Source: Viola odorata
Taxonomy: Eukaryota; Streptophyta; Magnoliopsida; Malpighiales; Violaceae
Reading direction: 5' to 3'
Length of the DNA stretch: 64,000 bases
Assembly (NCBI GenBank): GCA_963691705.1
Contig: OY829539.1
Location: forward strand, 18,832,407 to 18,896,406
In this document: positions 59,693-64,000 of the stretch, piece by piece
How positions within the stretch are numbered: position 1 is the first letter of the stretch
Layout: the number at the start of each line of letters is the position of its first letter
The notes under the pieces: generated by a model
Databases searched by the model: none
Seen by the model: the letters and a program-made list of their open reading frames with translations, nothing else
Told to the model about the DNA's origin: nothing
Translations under genes and position numbers: made by a program

Positions 59693-60780
59693 CAAACCAG
59701 AAACCAGTCCAGAAATCCAACCAGAAATCTTGCCCGAAAATCAACCAGAAATTCAGCAAGAAGCACCTGCACCAGTTGAGCAACCTTCTGCCCCTGCAGA
59801 ACCTCAGGTTATTCCTTTTCCCTTTCCAGAAAGGCCCTTAAAAGCCAAGAAGGAAAGGGATGACAAGTTAATTCTTGATGTTTTTCGAAAAGTTGCTATA
59901 AATGTTCCTTTGTTGGATTTGATTTCTCAAGTGCCTAAATATGCTAAATTCTTGAAAGAATTATGTACTAACAAGAAAAAGCTTGAAGGGATTGAAAGGG
60001 TGAACTTAAGTGAAAACGTTTCAGCAATGCTTCAACAAAGACTTCTCGAAAAGTGCAAAGACCAAGGTACGTTTTCAATACCTTGTAAAATAGGAAGTAA
60101 AGAGATAGAAGATGCATTGTGTGATTTGGGTGCAGGTATTAATGTCATGTCTCTGTCTACATTTGAAACTCTGAATATAGGAACTCTTAAGGAAACTAGA
60201 GTGGTAATCCAACTTGCCGATAGATCCATCATCCACCCCGTTGGTGTGCTTGAAAATGTTTTAGTGCAAGTAAATGATTTTGTGTTTCCTGTGGATTTCT
60301 ACATAGTTGATATGAAGAATAAGGATGTGCTTAAAACCACTGATGTGATCTTAGGAAGACCCTTCCTAAGAACAGCAAGAGCAAAAATTGATGTCTATGA
60401 TGGATGCTTAACCTTTGAATTTTGTGGTGAAACAATTAAATTCAACATGTATGATGCCATGAAACATCCCAATGAAGTTCATTCTGTGAATTTTATAGAC
60501 ATTATTGATCCTTTTGTAGAGGAAATTGCTGATATTAATTCTAATGAACCTCTTGAGTATGTTCTTAGCAAGGGATTGACCAAGAAAAAATTGGGAGAAT
60601 TGCAAGGCCGGATCGATGTCAAATCTGAAATCAGTGACTTGGTTATGGAACTGGACATGCTCCAAGTTCCAGCAGGTACTTTGAAAACAATTGAGATATC
60701 AGATAAAGTCACTAAACTCAAACCTTCAATTTTGCAGGCCCCCAATTTGGAACTCAAGAAACTGCCAGACCACCTGAAGT

Positions 60781-60806
60781 ACTCATTCCTAGGCCTAGGG
60801 ATGAGT
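60781..60806. repeat. Palindrome 4 of element B (on the pol deletion scar)
   Basis: A 26-bp near-palindrome centred on CCTAGGCCTAGG, with outer arms ACTCAT/ATGAGT different from numbers 1 and 3 but still paired. The single mismatch is a T/G pair. It encodes SFLGLGMS. Confidence 0.9.
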
Positions 60807-60935
60807 CTACCGGACCCAAAGACAAATTCCATTTTCAAGGTTAATGGCCAACGCTTGAAGCCATTTTATGAAGGATTTCAAACTCACATCGTGGAGAGCA
60901 CCACACTTGGGTTACCTCATGATGATGCCATTTGA

Positions 60936-62306
60936 ACCAGCACCATACAGTCGAGTCCGAGACTATAAACGGGGACGCTACATGGGAGGCAACCCATGTC
61001 ATTTCATGCCTTTTCCTCTGATCGTTCAAGGCAACTTGAATGGATTTCAGTCGCATCCAGCAGAGGATCCTTGTAGTTCTGGAGCGTGCATTCCCAGCTC
61101 CTGCCCCGCCCAATCCTTGATCATTGCCCCCCTGGTTTTAATTTCCTTTTCTTTTCATTTCTTTTTGTGTTGTTCTGTTTTTATTGTTTCTTTTTTCCTT
61201 TGTTTGTTGTTGTTCTCTCTCACATTAAGGACAATGTGTCCTTTAAGTGTGGGGGAGGATCACTTCCGTATTTTATTTTGTGTGTTTTTATGCATGATTG
61301 TGTGATTTTAATTATTTTTATGCATGATCAGTTTGTTTGTTTTTAGTTTTCCTATTTCTTCTGCATGTTTATTTCAGTAATTTATGCATGTGTATTGCTT
61401 GTTTTCAGTCTGTTTTTGTGAAGTTTTTCTTTTGTGTCTCACACCCCTTTGTATGAAAATCAATCTCAAAAGCTGAACTCTTGCAAACACTTCTCCAATC
61501 AACTCTTTCTTGCAGTTCTGAACACTTCCTATATTACAATGTGTGCATTTATTTACATAGAAGTATGATGAGTGTTGCTGTCCTAAGAAATGCTTTGCTA
61601 GAACTGAATTGCCGTCTCCATCCCTAGGTCTAGGGATAAGGATCCTATCCTCATCACTACTGTCAGTTTTTAGTTTTTGCTCGCATGTGTACCCTTTAAT
61701 TTCTTGTGTGTGGTCTCTCTCTTCATACCCTCTGGATTGCACGATGTTGGTGGTTCGGCACCATCATCCCATCATGGAGAAACTTCCAGTCGGTTGTGTG
61801 CTAACCCCTTATTTTGGGCCGATCATAGCACCATGGTGAGAGCCAAGTCTGCATGTGCTTGAGTTTGTATTCGAAAAAAAAAAAAAGAAAAAAAAAATGG
61901 GAGTGTGGAATGAAGGAAAGTTGAAAAGAAAAAGAAAGATGATTGCGGAAGAAGGAAAGAAGGGAAGAAGAAGAAAAAAAGAAGAAGAGAAAAATGCAGC
62001 AAAGAAAAAGAAAAAGAAAAAATAGAATAAAAGAAGTGGAGAAAATAAAAGAAGCCTTTGGCTCACTATGTGTTTTAATTTTGTTCTTCGCTACTGTTTG
62101 CGCCTTTTATAATTCTTACATGAGTGTCAGCAGCAGTGATTGGATTTAGAGCCAAAGGAGGAGAAGGTAGAGGTCCTAGGATTGTATTTCTTGGTTGACA
62201 GCATGCTATTATACTTCTATATAAATATTTGTGCATTTGTGATGTTGGGAGTGTTTAGCATTGCTTGAAGAAGTTGATTCTTGAAGTTTTTGTTTGAGTT
62301 CAGTCC
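60936..62306 (+). other. Element B 3' non-coding region
   Basis: It holds the hairpin ACATGGG-AGGCAA-CCCATGT (60980-60999), the hairpin CACATT-AAGGAC-AATGTG (61221-61238) followed by AAGTGTGGGGGAGG (a polypurine-like tract), palindrome 5 and a purine-rich stretch (61870-62060). No coding frame is supported. Confidence 0.7.
61620..61637. repeat. Palindrome 5 of element B (3' non-coding)
   Basis: Arms ATCCCTAG/CTAGGGAT with a 2-base centre GT. Confidence 0.85.
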
Positions 62307-64000
62307 TGTTGACACCCGAATTTTGACACAAATTTTAATTTTTGCATGATTATTGCTAATTATTATTATTTATTTTATATCATTTTATTTCGAATTTTTA
62401 TCAGTACCGAACGAGATTGTTCGAATAATAGATCGAACAAAATATATATACCACCGAACCAGACCTCTCTCCCTCTCCCATTTTCAAACAGAATCAGACA
62501 CAAACGGCTACTCTTCCCAATTTTCAAAAGAAATCTGACACCCGCTCCATTTGTCAAAAGCAAATCTGCTCAATCCTCCAATTTTTCTTCAAAGATCTCT
62601 GACAGAGATTTGAATTAATCCCTTGCTCATCACCATCGTCGAACCTCTACCTCCTCTATAAATCAAGAGAGGATCCTTTGCAAATGAGGAGGTAGCCATT
62701 ACACAAACCCACCAAAATCATCCTCTGCGCAAACCAAATTAATCCAGATCAATCACCAAGATTAGCCTCATCTCCCTCAATCCAAATTAAATCCGCCTCT
62801 GCCAATTAAATCCAATCCTTTGCCCAATTAATTCCAAATCCGAATCCCCTCCTAAATTAATCAATCCAATTCCAATCCTTCTGCCCAATTAATTCCAAAT
62901 CCCGAATCCTCCATTCCAGCCTTTCCCAAATTAATCCCAGCTAAAATCCTCACTGCAATTAACCCACTGCAAAAAACCAATTCCAATCCTAAATCCTCTG
63001 CAAATTAAACCATAAATCCACAACCGAATTCGATCCAAATTAAATACCAAATCCATCCAGCCAAACCCGAAAAATCCAACTACCAATTAAACAAACCAGA
63101 AATCAACCCAATTAAATCAAAAGCCATCTCCCTACCAATTTCCTAAAATCACCACTGCTAAAACACCAAAACCAAACCCGAAGCATCAACCATCCCAAAT
63201 CAACTAAACCCAAATCAACTGGACCACTGCTAAACCCAAATCCGTTCAGTCCAAACCTCAGCCGCATCCAAATATCCCGAACTGCCAATCACTGTCGGCC
63301 AAAACACAAACAACCCAATCAAACCGGGCATCACCCGAGCCAACCAGCATCGCTGCGCCATCTCTTCCTCGGCCTCCAGCGCCGTCCGATCTCCATTGCC
63401 GCCCGTCGCCATTGCTGCTGCTTACTGCCGCGTCACACACCGCAGCCAGCGCCTCCGCCACCGCCGCTGCTGCCCACTGCCCAGCCGCTGCTCGCCACCA
63501 GCCCTGCCGCCAATGCTTGCTCCTTGGCCGGAAGGAACAAAAGAAGGAAAGAAAAAAATAAAGGAGAAGGAAAGAAAGGGCTGCGTGCTGCAGCCCTAAA
63601 ATGAGAAAAGAATGAAAGGAAAAAAAGAAAGAAAGGAGAAGATGGTCGGCCATCTTAGAAAAGAAAAGAAAGATGGGCTTGGCCCAAAATGAAAAGGAAA
63701 TAAAAGAAAGAAGAAAAAAAGGGCTTCGGCCCAACCAAAGAAAAATGAAAAAATGGGCTGCGGCCCATGAAGAGAAAAATAAGAGAAATGGGCTACGGCC
63801 CAAGCCCTTTTAATTTAAATCGTGTACTAACTATTTCTTCATATTTTTACAGGTACCGAGTCCGCAATTACCGGCCTGATCGAATATTTCACCATCTTCG
63901 ATATTGGTGACAATTTCCTAAACTCGAGCTTTAGAGCTCACTTTGCCTTTATTAAAATTGATAATTTAATTTATTGTTTATTCGTATGCACAATTATTTA
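62307..64000 (+). mobile_element. Start of a Tat-type LTR, truncated by the window end
   Basis: It starts TGTTGACACCCGAATTTTGA. A TATA box (TATAAAT, 62657-62663) sits in CTCTATAAATCAAGAG. Then come CTCTGCCAATTAAATCC-type repeats (62770-63120), a CCGCC-rich stretch (63360-63510), and a purine tract with four GGGCT..GGCCCA words (63540-63805). The same architecture occurs in the interior of the foldback element at 44546-45482. The long minus-strand frame over 63258-63803 comes from the purine tract and is not a gene. Confidence 0.7.

Larger units (their letters stand above)
58161..60935 (+). pseudogene. Element B gag-protease with pol deletion scar
   Basis: One frame interrupted only by TAA at 58812-58814. 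The likely start is ATG 58161 (MTRSSNSQPLPYVPEITRVE). Capsid: FRGHASKNPYKHLQKFQFEC, LRAFPWSLEDSAKNWFFSLP, FLKKYWSATKAGAARKSLVS, EYHQRFKDL. A CCHC zinc knuckle (CGVCCQIGHVTHEC) lies near 59135-59175, followed by a Gln/Pro-rich linker and TLRSGRDLPPREHPSLG. The aspartic protease has LCDLGAGINVMSLSTFETL, VIQLADRSIIHPVGVLENVL, and DVILGRPFLRTARAKIDVYD. After LKYSFLG, where reverse transcriptase should begin, the frame passes LGMSLPDPKTN directly into the integrase tail IFKVNGQRLKPFYEGFQTHI. Confidence 0.9.
56424..62306 (+). mobile_element. Element B: pol-less Athila retrotransposon
   Basis: 5' LTR 56424-58104 (about 1.68 kb, TGATTGG to CTGTCA), followed by the primer site TGGCGCCGTTGCCGGGGA at 58110-58127, the tRNA-Asp-type site of Athila. 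The interior encodes gag and protease and then jumps to the last residues of the integrase tail; reverse transcriptase, RNase H and integrase are absent. The 3' LTR is not reached, because a Tat-type LTR begins at 62307, probably inserted into the 3' non-coding region of B. Five palindromes are scattered through it. Confidence 0.88.

Noticed and set aside
63258..63803. 181-codon minus-strand frame rich in Phe/Leu/Ser/Ala
   Set aside because: Complement of the GA-rich and GCC-rich blocks of a Tat-type LTR; no recognisable domain.

Overview
This is AT-rich nuclear DNA of a flowering plant, probably a eudicot. The evidence is spliced GT-AG genes of plant families (germin-like proteins, ACX4-type acyl-CoA oxidase, HD2-type histone deacetylase), plant LTR-retrotransposon lineages (Athila, Tat) and DNA transposons (MULE, CACTA, Stowaway-type MITEs). 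I saw no prokaryotic operon, CRISPR array, rRNA or tRNA gene. The species cannot be named from the window.

The only host genes that look complete are three tandem germin-like (cupin) paralogues on the + strand: GLP1 (10183-11055), GLP2 (13562-14460) and GLP3 (37349-38225). They share a TATA box, leader, intron position and 3' flank. GLP2 and GLP3 lie in a segmental duplication of roughly 9 kb (about 12883-21830 and 36288-46155). GLP1 is an older, decaying relative: a 4.07-kb two-gene MULE sits between its TATA box and its ATG, it has lost a conserved cysteine and a cupin-box glycine, and its C-terminus is frameshifted. Each long duplicate carries a CACTA-type element that captured fragments of ACX4 and an HD2 histone deacetylase. 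A third, 5'-only copy lies at 46672-47488.

Layout: 1-2400, AT-rich DNA with a cyclophilin exon fragment and a low-complexity repeat; 2419-5298, an uninterrupted (GTT)960 array; 5316-11055, LINE RNase H fragment, GLP1 promoter, MULE, GLP1; 11282-12880, MITEs and a 5'-truncated LINE; 12883-21830, duplicate 1; 21831-36287, a three-level retrotransposon nest (A inside E inside F); 36288-46155, duplicate 2 with a foldback element; 46672-47488, third CACTA piece; 47489-64000, LTR retrotransposons: a Tat-type LTR, an Athila-like LTR, a minus-strand Tat gag-pol (C), an inverted gag fragment, a pol-less Athila element (B) and the start of another Tat-type LTR.

Most of the window is therefore an insertion record around a small GLP cluster. 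The paralogous copies act as natural empty sites, which fixes several insertions and target-site duplications to the base. The least explained signals are a family of covarying 18-28 bp palindromes spread through Athila element B, one of them on the scar where pol is missing, and two small hairpins shared by Athila elements A and B downstream of their reading frames.
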